64,000 nucleotides of DNA from Pseudomonadota bacterium. GTDB lineage: Bacteria; Pseudomonadota; Gammaproteobacteria; Steroidobacterales; Steroidobacteraceae. The first letter of the stretch is position 1. The number at the start of each line of letters is the position of its first letter. This document shows positions 48,432 to 57,097 of this stretch, in pieces. Position numbers and translations under genes: made by a program. A model generated the notes under the pieces. That model ran no database searches. It was given only the letters and a program-made list of their open reading frames with translations, and was not told the DNA's origin. The stretch covers positions 62,001 through 126,000 of the forward strand of contig JAJYUA010000001.1 of assembly GCA_021792755.1 (NCBI GenBank), written 5' to 3'.

Positions 48432-48458
48432 GCGGCAAAAAGTATGCTTTTTCGCCGC
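48432..48458. terminator. A/T-cored hairpin between the GGDEF-EAL gene and mdh
   Basis: GCGGC-AAAAAG pairs with CTTTTT-C-GCCGC through a TATG loop, with one bulged base. It lies 76 bases after the GGDEF-EAL stop and before the mdh promoter. It may separate the two transcription units. The A and T runs lie inside the stem, so it is not a textbook terminator. Confidence 0.4.
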
Positions 48459-48524
48459 CCGCGGCCGGTGGCGTTGTTGTAGCACCGGCCGCGCACGCGC
48501 GGCCAACTGTCTGGCCAAATCGGG

Positions 48525-48554
48525 GTGATAAAGGCCGTCTATCGGCGGTAGAAT
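48525..48554 (+). promoter_or_regulatory. Putative mdh promoter
   Basis: GTGATA (48525-48530) and TAGAAT (48549-48554) are separated by 18 bases, with transcription expected near 48561, about 27 bases before the mdh ATG. The -10 matches five of six consensus bases. Confidence 0.55.
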
Positions 48555-48587
48555 CGGCGCCCTTTTCCCCGCAAGGACCCGAGCACC

Positions 48588-49568
48588 ATGAAACCCGCCT
48601 TGAACGTCGCGATCACCGGCGCCGCCGGCCAGATCGGCTATGCACTCGCCTTTCGCGCGGCCTCCGGAGCGCTCCTGGGGCCGGACCAGCCCGTGAATCT
48701 CAATCTGCTGGAGATCACGCCGGCGCTGCAGGCTCTCAACGGCGTGGTGATGGAGCTCGCCGACTGCGCCTTCCCGGGGCTCAACAAGGTGATCGCCACC
48801 GACGATGCGCGGGTCGCGTTCCGCGACTGCCACGTGGCGCTGCTGGTCGGCGCCCGTCCGCGCGGCCCCGGCATGGAGCGCAAGGACCTGCTGCTCGCCA
48901 ACGCGCAGATCTTCTCCGCCCAGGGCAAGGCGCTCAACGAGGCGGCCGACCGCGGCGTCAAGGTGTTGGTCGTCGGCAATCCGGCCAACACCAACGCGCT
49001 GATCGCGCGCGCCAACGCGAAGGACCTCAATCCACGCAACTTCACGGCCATGACGCGGCTCGATCACAACCGGGCGCTGTCGCAGCTCGCCGAGAAGACC
49101 GGCAGTCACGTGCGCGACATCCGCCGCATGACGGTGTGGGGCAACCACTCCTCCACTCAGTATCCGGACATCAGTCATGCGCTGGTCGGCACCACGCCCG
49201 CCCGCAACCTCGTCGATGCGGCGTGGCTGGAGCAGACCTTCATCCCCGTGGTCCAGCAGCGGGGGGCTGCGATCATCAAGGCCCGCGGCGCCTCCTCGGC
49301 CGCCTCGGCCGCCTCGGCCGCCATCGATCACATCCACACCTGGGTACACGGCACGCCGGAGGGCGACTGGGTGAGCATGGCGGTGCCCTCCGACGGCAGC
49401 TACGGCATCCCGGAAGGGGTGATCTATTCCTACCCGGTGACCACCAAGAGCGGCGATTATCGGATCGTGCAGGGCCTTTCCATCGACGAGGCCAGTCGCA
49501 GGCGCATGGACGCTTCGCTCGCGGAGCTGCGCGAGGAGCGCGAAGGGGTGCAAGCGCTTCTCGGCTGA
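48588..49568 (+). CDS. mdh: Malate dehydrogenase (NAD, type 2)
   Basis: This 326-residue citric-acid-cycle enzyme interconverts malate and oxaloacetate. The NAD motif [12 protein letters not shown] is at 11-22, the substrate arginine lies in [20 protein letters not shown] contains the catalytic Asp, and [10 protein letters not shown] contains the catalytic His. The Ala/Ser run near residue 240 ([15 protein letters not shown]) is normal for this MDH group. A promoter lies just upstream, and it is a single-gene unit or followed by fadE after 118 bases. Confidence 0.96.
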   Translation: MKPALNVAITGAAGQIGYALAFRAASGALLGPDQPVNLNLLEITPALQALNGVVMELADCAFPGLNKVIATDDARVAFRDCHVALLVGARPRGPGMERKDLLLANAQIFSAQGKALNEAADRGVKVLVVGNPANTNALIARANAKDLNPRNFTAMTRLDHNRALSQLAEKTGSHVRDIRRMTVWGNHSSTQYPDISHALVGTTPARNLVDAAWLEQTFIPVVQQRGAAIIKARGASSAASAASAAIDHIHTWVHGTPEGDWVSMAVPSDGSYGIPEGVIYSYPVTTKSGDYRIVQGLSIDEASRRRMDASLAELREEREGVQALLG

Positions 49569-49686
49569 TCAGGGGGCCGCAACCGCTGCCGGCGGCTGCG
49601 GCTCTTCCGGACTCGCCCCTGCTGCCGGAAAGCCGCTATAGTTCCCCGGCCGGATCCAGCCACCCTGGCGGCGTGAAGGAGCTGTC

Positions 49687-52230
49687 ATGCTGGGCGTCAT
49701 CGTGTCGTTAGTCGCTCTTGCGGCCATCGCCTATGCCGTGACGCAGGCGGGCGGGATCATCACGCTGCTTTTCATCGCCGCAGTGCTGTACATGGCCTAC
49801 CGGCGGCTCTCGCTGCTCGCCTTCACCGCCACCTTCACGGTCCTGCTGGCCGCCTACGCCTACTACGGTGCCGCCGGCGTCGCAGCCGAGACCTGGAAGG
49901 GGTTTCTGTGGCTGATGCTCGCCGGGCTGTGGCTGCTCAACGTGCGGCCGCTGCGCAAGGCGCTGATCACGCGCCCGTTCATGAAGGGGTACCGCAAGCT
50001 GCTGCCGTCCATGTCGCAGACCGAGCGCGAGGCGTTGGAAGCCGGCACGGTGTGGTGGGACGGGGAGCTGTTCACCGGCGCGCCCAAGTGGTCGAAGCTG
50101 CTGTCGTCCCGGCCGCCGCAGCTGACGGCCGAGGAGCAGGCGTTTCTCGACGGCCCGTGCGAGGAGCTCTGCCGCATGCTCGATGACTGGAACATCACGC
50201 ACGAGCACGGCGATCTGCCGCCGCAGGCGTGGGAGTACCTCAAGTCGCGCGGCTTCTTCGCCATGATCATCCCCAAGCGCTACGGCGGGCTGGAGTTCTC
50301 CGCCTATGCGCACTCGTGCGTGCTGGCGAAGATCTCCAGCCGCTGCGTCACGGCCTCCTCCACCGTCGCGGTGCCGAATTCGCTCGGACCGGCGGAGCTG
50401 CTCAACCACTACGGCACGGAGGAGCAGAAGAGCCATTACCTGCCGCGGCTCGCGCGCGGCGAGGAAGTGCCCTGCTTCGCCCTCACCGGGCCGCGGGCGG
50501 GGTCGGATGCCGCCGCCATTCCCGACACCGGCGTGGTGTGCCGCGGGCAATGGCAGGGCGCACAGATCATCGGCATCCGGCTGAACTTCTCCAAGCGCTA
50601 CATCACGCTCGCCCCCATCGCCACGGTCATCGGGCTCGCCTTCCGCCTGTTCGATCCGGACGGGCTGCTCGGCGAGCGCTCGGACATCGGCATCACCTGT
50701 GCGCTCATCCCCCGTGACACCCCCGGGATCAGCATCGGCCGGCGGCACTTCCCGGTCAACATCCCGTTCCAGAACGGCCCCGTACAGGGACGGGACGTGT
50801 TCGTGCCGCTCGATTTCATCATCGGCGGTCCGAAGATGGCCGGCGCCGGCTGGCGCATGCTGGTCGAGCAGCTCTCGGTGGGCCGGTGCATATCGCTGCC
50901 GTCGAACGCCACGGGCGGCGCCAAGGCCGGCGTTTGGGCAAGCGGCGCCTACAGCCGCATCCGGCGGCAGTTCAACACGCCGGTGGGGCGGTTCGAAGGG
51001 GTGCAAGCCGTGCTTGCCCGCATGGTGGGCCTGACCTACACCATGGACGCCGCGCGCTCGGTCACCGCCGGTGCCATCGATGGCGGGGAAAAGCCGTCGG
51101 TGCCCTCGGCGATGCTGAAGTACCACGTCACCGAGATGGGCCGTCAGGTCGCCAACGACGCCATGGATGTGCACGGCGGCAAGGGCATCTGCCTCGGCCC
51201 GAAGAACTACCTGGCGCGCGCCTACCAGGCGGTGCCGATCACCATTACGGTCGAAGGAGCCAACCTCCTGACCCGCAACCTCATCATCTTCGGCCAGGGC
51301 GCGGTGCGCTGCCATCCGTTCGTGCTGCGCGAGATGAACGCCGCGCGCAACCCGGACCGCGCCCGCGGGGTCGAGGAGTTCGACCGGGCGCTGTTCGGGC
51401 ACGTCGGCTTCACGATCTCCAACACCGTGCGCTCGCTGATCATGGCGCTGACGCATGCCCGCTTCACGCGCGCCCCGGTCGGCGGACCGACCGCGCGCTA
51501 TTACCAGCATATCGTGCGCTTCAGCGCCTCGTTCGCCTTCACGGTGGACGTGGCCATGCTGACACTCGGCGGGTACCTCAAGAAGAAGGAGAGCCTGTCG
51601 GCGCGCCTCGGCGATGTGCTCTCGGACATGTATCTCGCCTCGATGGTGCTCAAACATCACGAGAACCAGGGCCGTCCCGCCGAGGATCTGCCGATCGTGG
51701 AGTGGGCCTGCCGGAACCTGCTCTATCACGCCCAGGAGCAGCTGCACGGCTTTCTGCGCAACTTTCCCAACCGGCCGCTCGCGCTGCTGATGCGCGCGCT
51801 CGTATTCCCGCGCGGGCGACACTATTCGGCGCCTTCCGACCGGCTCGGCCGGCAGGTCGCCGAGCTCGTGACGCGGACGTCGGGCTCGCGCGAGCGGCTG
51901 TGCCGGCACATCTTCCGCACGCCCGAGCCGGGCAATCCGCTCGGTCTGCTGCAGGAGGCGCTCGAGCTCGCCGAGCGCATGGAGCCGCTGGAGAAGCGCA
52001 TCCGCGTCGAGGGCGTCAAGGCCGGAAAAATCACCGCGCTCGACCTGCCCGGCCAGATCGAGCAGGCGCTTGCGGCGGGGATCCTCTCGCAGCAGGAGGC
52101 GGCGCAGTTGCGCGAGTATGATCGCAAGGTGATGCATCTCATCGACGTCGACGACTTCGCCTCCCACGAGCTCGGCACCCAGGGGCAGCCGGACCTCGCG
52201 GACAAGGGGGTCGCGAGTGCCCTTGCGTGA
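49687..52230 (+). CDS. fadE: Acyl-CoA dehydrogenase FadE
   Basis: This is an 847-residue protein (E. coli 814). The N-terminus has several hydrophobic helices in residues 1-90, as in FadE. The acyl-CoA dehydrogenase core (about 130-560) has CFALTGPRAGSDAA, the middle beta domain, RQFNTPVGRFEGVQ and a flavin-binding end VHGGKGICLGPKN. The C-terminal extension (about 560-847) is specific to the FadE group. It makes trans-2-enoyl-CoA in beta-oxidation and complements the FadI-like thiolase at the other end of the window. AAGGAG precedes ATG 49687. It overlaps the next gene in a GTGA arrangement. Confidence 0.95.
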   Translation: MLGVIVSLVALAAIAYAVTQAGGIITLLFIAAVLYMAYRRLSLLAFTATFTVLLAAYAYYGAAGVAAETWKGFLWLMLAGLWLLNVRPLRKALITRPFMKGYRKLLPSMSQTEREALEAGTVWWDGELFTGAPKWSKLLSSRPPQLTAEEQAFLDGPCEELCRMLDDWNITHEHGDLPPQAWEYLKSRGFFAMIIPKRYGGLEFSAYAHSCVLAKISSRCVTASSTVAVPNSLGPAELLNHYGTEEQKSHYLPRLARGEEVPCFALTGPRAGSDAAAIPDTGVVCRGQWQGAQIIGIRLNFSKRYITLAPIATVIGLAFRLFDPDGLLGERSDIGITCALIPRDTPGISIGRRHFPVNIPFQNGPVQGRDVFVPLDFIIGGPKMAGAGWRMLVEQLSVGRCISLPSNATGGAKAGVWASGAYSRIRRQFNTPVGRFEGVQAVLARMVGLTYTMDAARSVTAGAIDGGEKPSVPSAMLKYHVTEMGRQVANDAMDVHGGKGICLGPKNYLARAYQAVPITITVEGANLLTRNLIIFGQGAVRCHPFVLREMNAARNPDRARGVEEFDRALFGHVGFTISNTVRSLIMALTHARFTRAPVGGPTARYYQHIVRFSASFAFTVDVAMLTLGGYLKKKESLSARLGDVLSDMYLASMVLKHHENQGRPAEDLPIVEWACRNLLYHAQEQLHGFLRNFPNRPLALLMRALVFPRGRHYSAPSDRLGRQVAELVTRTSGSRERLCRHIFRTPEPGNPLGLLQEALELAERMEPLEKRIRVEGVKAGKITALDLPGQIEQALAAGILSQQEAAQLREYDRKVMHLIDVDDFASHELGTQGQPDLADKGVASALA

Positions 52231-53240
52231 GCTGCCCGGACCAGACCGCCGATGCCGGCGGGCTCGATGAGAACACGGTGGAGATCGAGCGCACCGCGGC
52301 GCACCGCGAGCGGCCCGCCGAGGCCCGACGCTGCGGGAACTGCGGCGCGGCGCTCGCGGGCCCGTACTGCAGCCAGTGCGGCCAGCGCCACCACGAGCAC
52401 CCGGTCCACTCGTTCTGGCATTTCATTCAGGAGGCAACGGAGGACCTCACCCACGCCGATTCGCGCCTGTGGCAGACGATTTACGCGCTGCTGCTGCGGC
52501 CGGGATTTCTGACGGAGGAATTTCTCGCCGGCCGCCGGGCGCGCTATCTGCCGCCGGTGCGGCTGTATCTGGTGGTGAGCGTCGTGTTCTTCCTGGTCGT
52601 CGGCCTGCAATCGTGGCTCTCTGCGCCCGCCATCCACGTCCAGGATTCCCGCGGATCGTATCACTACGACGTGGCTGCGCCCGGCGCCGCCGCGGCGGCG
52701 GTCGGCGCGGCGCCGGCAACTCTGTCGATCGGCCCGGTGTGCAGGGAGATCGGCGTGAACAGCCCGAGGCTCGGGACCTGGTGCACCGGCCTCTCCCCGC
52801 GCATCGAGCGCAGCTGGAGGGCGCTCAATGCGGAGGGCGGCATCGAGCGCCTGGATGCGATCTGGCTGCACAGCTTCGAGCGGGCCATGTTCGTGTTCCT
52901 GCCGCTGCTGGCGCTGTTGATGAAGCCGCTTTACCGCAAGCCGCGGCGCTACTACGTCGAGCACCTGTTGTTTCTCGTTCACAACCAGGTGTGCCTGTTC
53001 GTGGTACTGGGGCTTTACACGCTGGTGGGGATGATCACGACCTCGAACCTGGTCATTGGCACGGTGAGCGCTGGACTTTGGGCCTACGTGTCGATCTACT
53101 TTTATCTGTCGATGCGGCGGGTGTACGGGGATAGCCGGTGGCGCACGATCGGTAAGCTCGCCGCGCTCTCGACGGGCTACTTCGGCATCCTGCTGTTGAT
53201 GCTCGTGGGGATCCTGACCTACGGCTTCCTCGCGCTTTGA
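52227..53240 (+). CDS. DUF3667 membrane protein with zinc ribbon
   Basis: This 337-residue protein has an N-terminal zinc-ribbon (CGNCGAALAGPYCSQCGQ, residues 36-53) followed by a membrane domain with about four helices (113-130, 227-243, 262-285 and 310-335). The arrangement matches DUF3667 proteins, which have no known activity. GTG 52227 overlaps the fadE stop (GTGA), so it is translated with it, and dinB follows after 12 bases. Confidence 0.85.
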   Translation: MSCPDQTADAGGLDENTVEIERTAAHRERPAEARRCGNCGAALAGPYCSQCGQRHHEHPVHSFWHFIQEATEDLTHADSRLWQTIYALLLRPGFLTEEFLAGRRARYLPPVRLYLVVSVVFFLVVGLQSWLSAPAIHVQDSRGSYHYDVAAPGAAAAAVGAAPATLSIGPVCREIGVNSPRLGTWCTGLSPRIERSWRALNAEGGIERLDAIWLHSFERAMFVFLPLLALLMKPLYRKPRRYYVEHLLFLVHNQVCLFVVLGLYTLVGMITTSNLVIGTVSAGLWAYVSIYFYLSMRRVYGDSRWRTIGKLAALSTGYFGILLLMLVGILTYGFLAL

Positions 53241-53252
53241 GCGCCGCCCGCC

Positions 53253-54428
53253 ATGAGCCGCTCCATTTTGCACGTCGACATGGATGCCTTCTACGCGTCC
53301 GTGGAACAGCACGATGACCCGCAGCTCGCCGGCAAACCGGTCGTGGTCGGCCACGACGGCGGCCGCGGGGTGGTGGCGGCGGCCAGCTACGAGGTGCGCC
53401 GGTTCGGCGTGCGTTCGGCCATGCCCATGAGCGTTGCGCTGCGCCTGTGCCCGGCGGCCGTCTGCGTACCCCCTCGCATGGGACGCTATCGGGAGGTCTC
53501 CCGCCAGGTGTTCGCCGTCTTTCACGAAGTGACCCCGCTGGTGCAGGGCTTGTCGCTCGATGAGGCGTACCTCGATGTCACCGCCAGCGTGCGGCTGTTG
53601 GGCGAGCCGCCCGCCATCGCCGGGCAGATCAAGGAGCGCATCCGGGTCCGGACCGGACTCACCGCCTCGGTGGGGGTGGCTACCAATAAGCTGGTGGCCA
53701 AGATCGCCTCCGATCTCGACAAACCCGACGGCCTCACGGTGGTGCCGGAAAGCCGCATCCTCGAGGTGCTCGATCCGCTGCCGGTGCGCCGCCTGCCCGG
53801 CCTTGGGCGAAAGCTCGGCGAGAAAGTGGCGGCGGCGGGACTGCGCACTCTCAGGGACATCAGGTGTGCTCCCGATGCGGTGCTTTGGCCGCTCTTCGGG
53901 CGTGATACGCCGAGGATGCGCGAGCGCGCGGCGGGAGTCGACGATCGTCCCGTGCGCACCGATCTGCAAGAGAAGTCCCTGAGCGCCGAGGACACCTTTC
54001 CCCGCGATCTCGCCGATCCGCGCGAGCTCGACAGGCATCTCTGCGGGCTCGCCGAGAAGGCCTGCGAGCGGCTGCGAGGCAAGGGCTTGATGGCCGCCAG
54101 GGTCGGGGTGAAGATCCGCTGCCACGACTTCTCGACGTTCACCCGGCAACGCGCCATCGCCCCGCCCACCCAGGAGGGCCGCGCCGTGCGGGATATCACG
54201 CGGGAGCTGCTGGCGCGCTGGCTTGCCGAGCACCGCGGTGCGAAACTGCGCCTGCTCGGGGTGCTCTTGACGGAGCTGGCGCCGTCCTCGCAGCTTGGCC
54301 TGTTCGAGAGCGGGCCGCGCGCCGCCGGTCAGGGCGGGCGGCGGACCTCGGGCATCGACTGCGCGCTCGATGAGGTCCGCGCCCGTTTCGGCGAGCACGC
54401 TCTGCGACGCGGGAACAGCATGGATTGA
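53253..54428 (+). CDS. dinB: DNA polymerase IV
   Basis: This 391-residue Y-family polymerase copies past damaged bases. Catalytic residues are Asp9 (LHVDMDAFYASVEQ), Asp103 and Glu104 (LSLDEAYLDVT). The thumb, the little-finger domain and a beta-clamp-binding box QLGLFE near residue 345 are present. The C-terminus extends about 40 residues beyond the clamp box. I saw no LexA box in the short upstream gap, so it probably depends on upstream transcription. Confidence 0.95.
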   Translation: MSRSILHVDMDAFYASVEQHDDPQLAGKPVVVGHDGGRGVVAAASYEVRRFGVRSAMPMSVALRLCPAAVCVPPRMGRYREVSRQVFAVFHEVTPLVQGLSLDEAYLDVTASVRLLGEPPAIAGQIKERIRVRTGLTASVGVATNKLVAKIASDLDKPDGLTVVPESRILEVLDPLPVRRLPGLGRKLGEKVAAAGLRTLRDIRCAPDAVLWPLFGRDTPRMRERAAGVDDRPVRTDLQEKSLSAEDTFPRDLADPRELDRHLCGLAEKACERLRGKGLMAARVGVKIRCHDFSTFTRQRAIAPPTQEGRAVRDITRELLARWLAEHRGAKLRLLGVLLTELAPSSQLGLFESGPRAAGQGGRRTSGIDCALDEVRARFGEHALRRGNSMD

Positions 54429-54521
54429 GTCGCCGGCAGCGATCTGGACGGCCGCCGGCCGGCCCGGCAAGGGCGGGGCAGGGGACGGCCCGGGCACCAG
54501 CATGTTGAAGTAGCGGTTCTC

Positions 54522-56147
54522 ATGTACCTGACATTCTTCGGCCTCAACGAAAAGCCGTTTTCCATCACTCCCGACCCGCGCTACCTGTTCCTGAGCGAAC
54601 AGCATGCGGAGGCCATGGCGCACCTGCTCTACGGCATCAACGAAGCCGGCGGATTCATCCAGCTCACCGGCGAGGTCGGCACCGGCAAGACCACCATCGT
54701 GCGCTCGCTGCTCGCACAGACGCCCGAGAACGCCGAGATCGCCCTCATCCTCAACCCGCGGATGACCCCGCCGGAATTCCTGCTGACCTTGTGCGAAGAG
54801 CTCGGCATCGGCGTGCCGGACTGCGCCGAGCACAGCCTGAAGGATCTGGTCGACATCCTCAGCGGGTACCTGCTGCGTGCGCACGCCGCCGGCCGGCGCG
54901 TGGTGCTGGTGGTCGACGAGGCGCAAAACCTCTCGCCCGAGGTGCTCGAGCAGGTTCGTCTGCTCACCAACCTGGAAACCAACACCCGCAAGCTCCTGCA
55001 GATCATCCTGATCGGCCAGCCGGAGCTGCGCGAGCTGCTCTCGCGCAACGAGCTGCGTCAACTCGCGCAGCGCATCACGGGCCGTTATCACCTTGCTCCC
55101 CTCTCGGAGCCGGAGACTGCGGCCTACGTGCGCCACCGGCTGCGCGTGGCCGGCGCCACCAGCGAGATCTTCGGCCGCCTCGCGCTGCGGGAGATCCACC
55201 GGCTCTCGGGCGGCGTGCCGCGCGTCATCAATGTCATCTGCGACCGCGCATTGCTCGGCGGGTACTCGCTCGACCGCCACCGCATCACCACGGCGCTGGT
55301 GCGCCAGGCGGCCTCGGAAGTCTTCGGCAGGCGCTTCCCGCCCCGCTGGCTCCCCTGGGCGGCCGGCGTCGCGTTGCTCGGCATGCTGGGCGCCGGGGGC
55401 GCCGCGCTGTGGCGCCTGACGCCGGGCCGGCTGGACGCGCCGGCACGGGCGCACGCCATCACGGAGCCGCCGGCGACCGATCCGGCCGCCGCGGTGCACG
55501 CGCGCCGCACCGCGTCCCTGCCGGCTCTGCTGGCCCGATACGCCGGCGATACCACCGCCGAGGCGGCCTACACGAGGCTGTTCAGCCTGTGGGGCCTGCG
55601 CTATGCGCCCGGAGAAGATCCCTGCGCGCAGGCGTCCCGGCACGGGCTCGCCTGCCTGAAGGACCGCGGCTCGCTCGGCGAGCTGCGCCTGTACAACCGC
55701 CCGGCCATCCTGCTGTTGACCGACAGCGCGGGCAACAGACATCGCGTGGTGTTGGCCCGACTCGGGCAGTCGCGCGCCACCGTCGATCTCGGGCGATCGG
55801 CGCATCAGGTGGGTATCGGGGAGCTTGCGCGCGACTGGATGGGCGATTACCTGGTGCTGTGGCGGCCGGGCGCGGATCCGGTCAGAACCTTGTCCACCGG
55901 CATGAGCGGCCCGAACGTGCTCTGGCTGCGCCGCTGCCTGCAGCAACTGGAGGGCACGCGGGCGCCCGCCGGGCGACCGGTGAGCGACGTGTACGATGCG
56001 GGTCTGGCGCGTTTGGTACGTCTCTTCCAACGCACGCACCGCCTGGCCGCGAACGGCATCGCCGGGGTCGATACACAGGCGGCGCTTTCAGGCGCGATCG
56101 CGGCGCCCGGGTCACCCTTGCTCACGTCCGCCGATCATGGCAGCTGA
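54522..56147 (+). CDS. GspA/ExeA-like ATPase with peptidoglycan-binding domain
   Basis: This 541-residue protein has an N-terminal AAA+ domain (about 1-265; family opening MYLTFFGLNEKPFSITPDPR, Walker A GEVGTGKTT at 50-58, Walker B VVDEAQNLSPE with Asp132/Glu133), one membrane helix (about 271-292), a periplasmic region resembling a C39-like peptidase fold (about 320-440) without the cysteine, and a C-terminal peptidoglycan-binding domain (about 455-535). ExeA/GspA of this architecture helps assemble the type II secretion secretin across the cell wall with GspB. ATG 54522. Confidence 0.9.
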   Translation: MYLTFFGLNEKPFSITPDPRYLFLSEQHAEAMAHLLYGINEAGGFIQLTGEVGTGKTTIVRSLLAQTPENAEIALILNPRMTPPEFLLTLCEELGIGVPDCAEHSLKDLVDILSGYLLRAHAAGRRVVLVVDEAQNLSPEVLEQVRLLTNLETNTRKLLQIILIGQPELRELLSRNELRQLAQRITGRYHLAPLSEPETAAYVRHRLRVAGATSEIFGRLALREIHRLSGGVPRVINVICDRALLGGYSLDRHRITTALVRQAASEVFGRRFPPRWLPWAAGVALLGMLGAGGAALWRLTPGRLDAPARAHAITEPPATDPAAAVHARRTASLPALLARYAGDTTAEAAYTRLFSLWGLRYAPGEDPCAQASRHGLACLKDRGSLGELRLYNRPAILLLTDSAGNRHRVVLARLGQSRATVDLGRSAHQVGIGELARDWMGDYLVLWRPGADPVRTLSTGMSGPNVLWLRRCLQQLEGTRAPAGRPVSDVYDAGLARLVRLFQRTHRLAANGIAGVDTQAALSGAIAAPGSPLLTSADHGS

Positions 56148-56162
56148 GGGGGAGGCGCGAGC

Positions 56163-56894
56163 ATGTCGTTCATCCTGGATGCCTTGAAGAAATCGGAGAA
56201 AGCCCGGCAGAAACAGGCCGGACCTTCGCTGTTCGAAGTCAAAATCGCCGCGCCCAGGCGCGCTCTTCCCGGGTGGGTGATGGTTCTCGGCGCGCTTCTG
56301 GCGATCAACATCGCGGTGGTCGGCTGGCTGATGCTGGACAGTCCGGCCCGCCGAGCCGCCGCCCCGGCGCCTGCGCCGAATGCGGCCGATGGCGCACGCT
56401 TGGGCGCTGCGAGCGAGCCTTCGCCCGCGGCGATTGCGGCGCCTGCAGTGGCGCATCCGGGGGACGTGCCCGTCGGGCAGGCCGCCGCCCTCAACCCGCC
56501 GGCGCAGGGCGCGGGGGCCGCCAACGCGCCGTACGGCCCGGTGCAGCCTCAGCTTCAATCGGCCTCGCCGGCGCCCGCCGGGCCGGACGGTTTCGGAAAC
56601 ACGGCCGCCGACTCCGCCGCTTACGCTCCTGCGGTAGAGCCCGCGGCCGGTGCGCGGACCGATGCGAATCTGCCGCTGTACAAGCAGCTCGAGTCTGCGC
56701 CGGGAGACGTGCTGCCGCGGCTGCATCTCGATCTGCACGTGTATGATCCGGATCCGAGCAAGCGCTTCGTCATGATCAACATGCACAGACTGAAGCAAGG
56801 CAGCTCCCTGCCCGACGGAGTGAAGGTGATCTCGATCCGGCCCGATGGCGTGGTGCTGTCGTACGGGGGCCGGCGGTTCCTGCTGCCGCGTTAG
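56163..56894 (+). CDS. GspB-like general secretion protein
   Basis: This 243-residue protein begins with the GspB signature MSFILDALKKSEKARQ, has one membrane helix (about 38-57), a long Pro/Ala linker (60-170), and a C-terminal GspB domain (about 175-243; LPLYKQLESAPGDVLPRLHL, then VHVYDPDPSKRFVMI-like). It follows the GspA-like gene by 15 bases with a strong GAGGGGGAGG site. It should partner with GspA. No secretin or other gsp gene is in the window. Confidence 0.9.
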   Translation: MSFILDALKKSEKARQKQAGPSLFEVKIAAPRRALPGWVMVLGALLAINIAVVGWLMLDSPARRAAAPAPAPNAADGARLGAASEPSPAAIAAPAVAHPGDVPVGQAAALNPPAQGAGAANAPYGPVQPQLQSASPAPAGPDGFGNTAADSAAYAPAVEPAAGARTDANLPLYKQLESAPGDVLPRLHLDLHVYDPDPSKRFVMINMHRLKQGSSLPDGVKVISIRPDGVVLSYGGRRFLLPR

Positions 56895-57097
56895 ATTGCC
56901 GCCGTTCGCGAGCCGACCGTCGTGTCACAGGAGGGTTCATCGACGATGCGCAGGTGCAACCTCGACAGGCCGCCGCGCCATGGCCGTCCGGCGGCGGATA
57001 CACATGACATAACCCGCCCCGCCGGTTGACGGAGTTCACAAAATCACCTGCCGCAGCGCGACAAGCGATTTCCCCGAGTCCATGGTGTAACCGACGT

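Noticed and set aside
49289-49324. Tandem 9-bp repeat (GCCTCGGCC) in mdh
   Set aside because: It encodes the Ser-Ala-Ala run that is normal at this place in type 2 malate dehydrogenases, so it is not an expansion.
46296-49553. A minus-strand frame open for 1085 codons
   Set aside because: It is a shadow of the GGDEF-EAL and mdh genes on the plus strand and has no recognisable domain.
51822-56039. A minus-strand frame open for 1405 codons
   Set aside because: It is antisense to fadE, the DUF3667 gene, dinB and the GspA gene, all with clear family motifs. Long open antisense frames are expected in high-GC DNA. Its translation is Arg/Ala/Gly-rich without domains.
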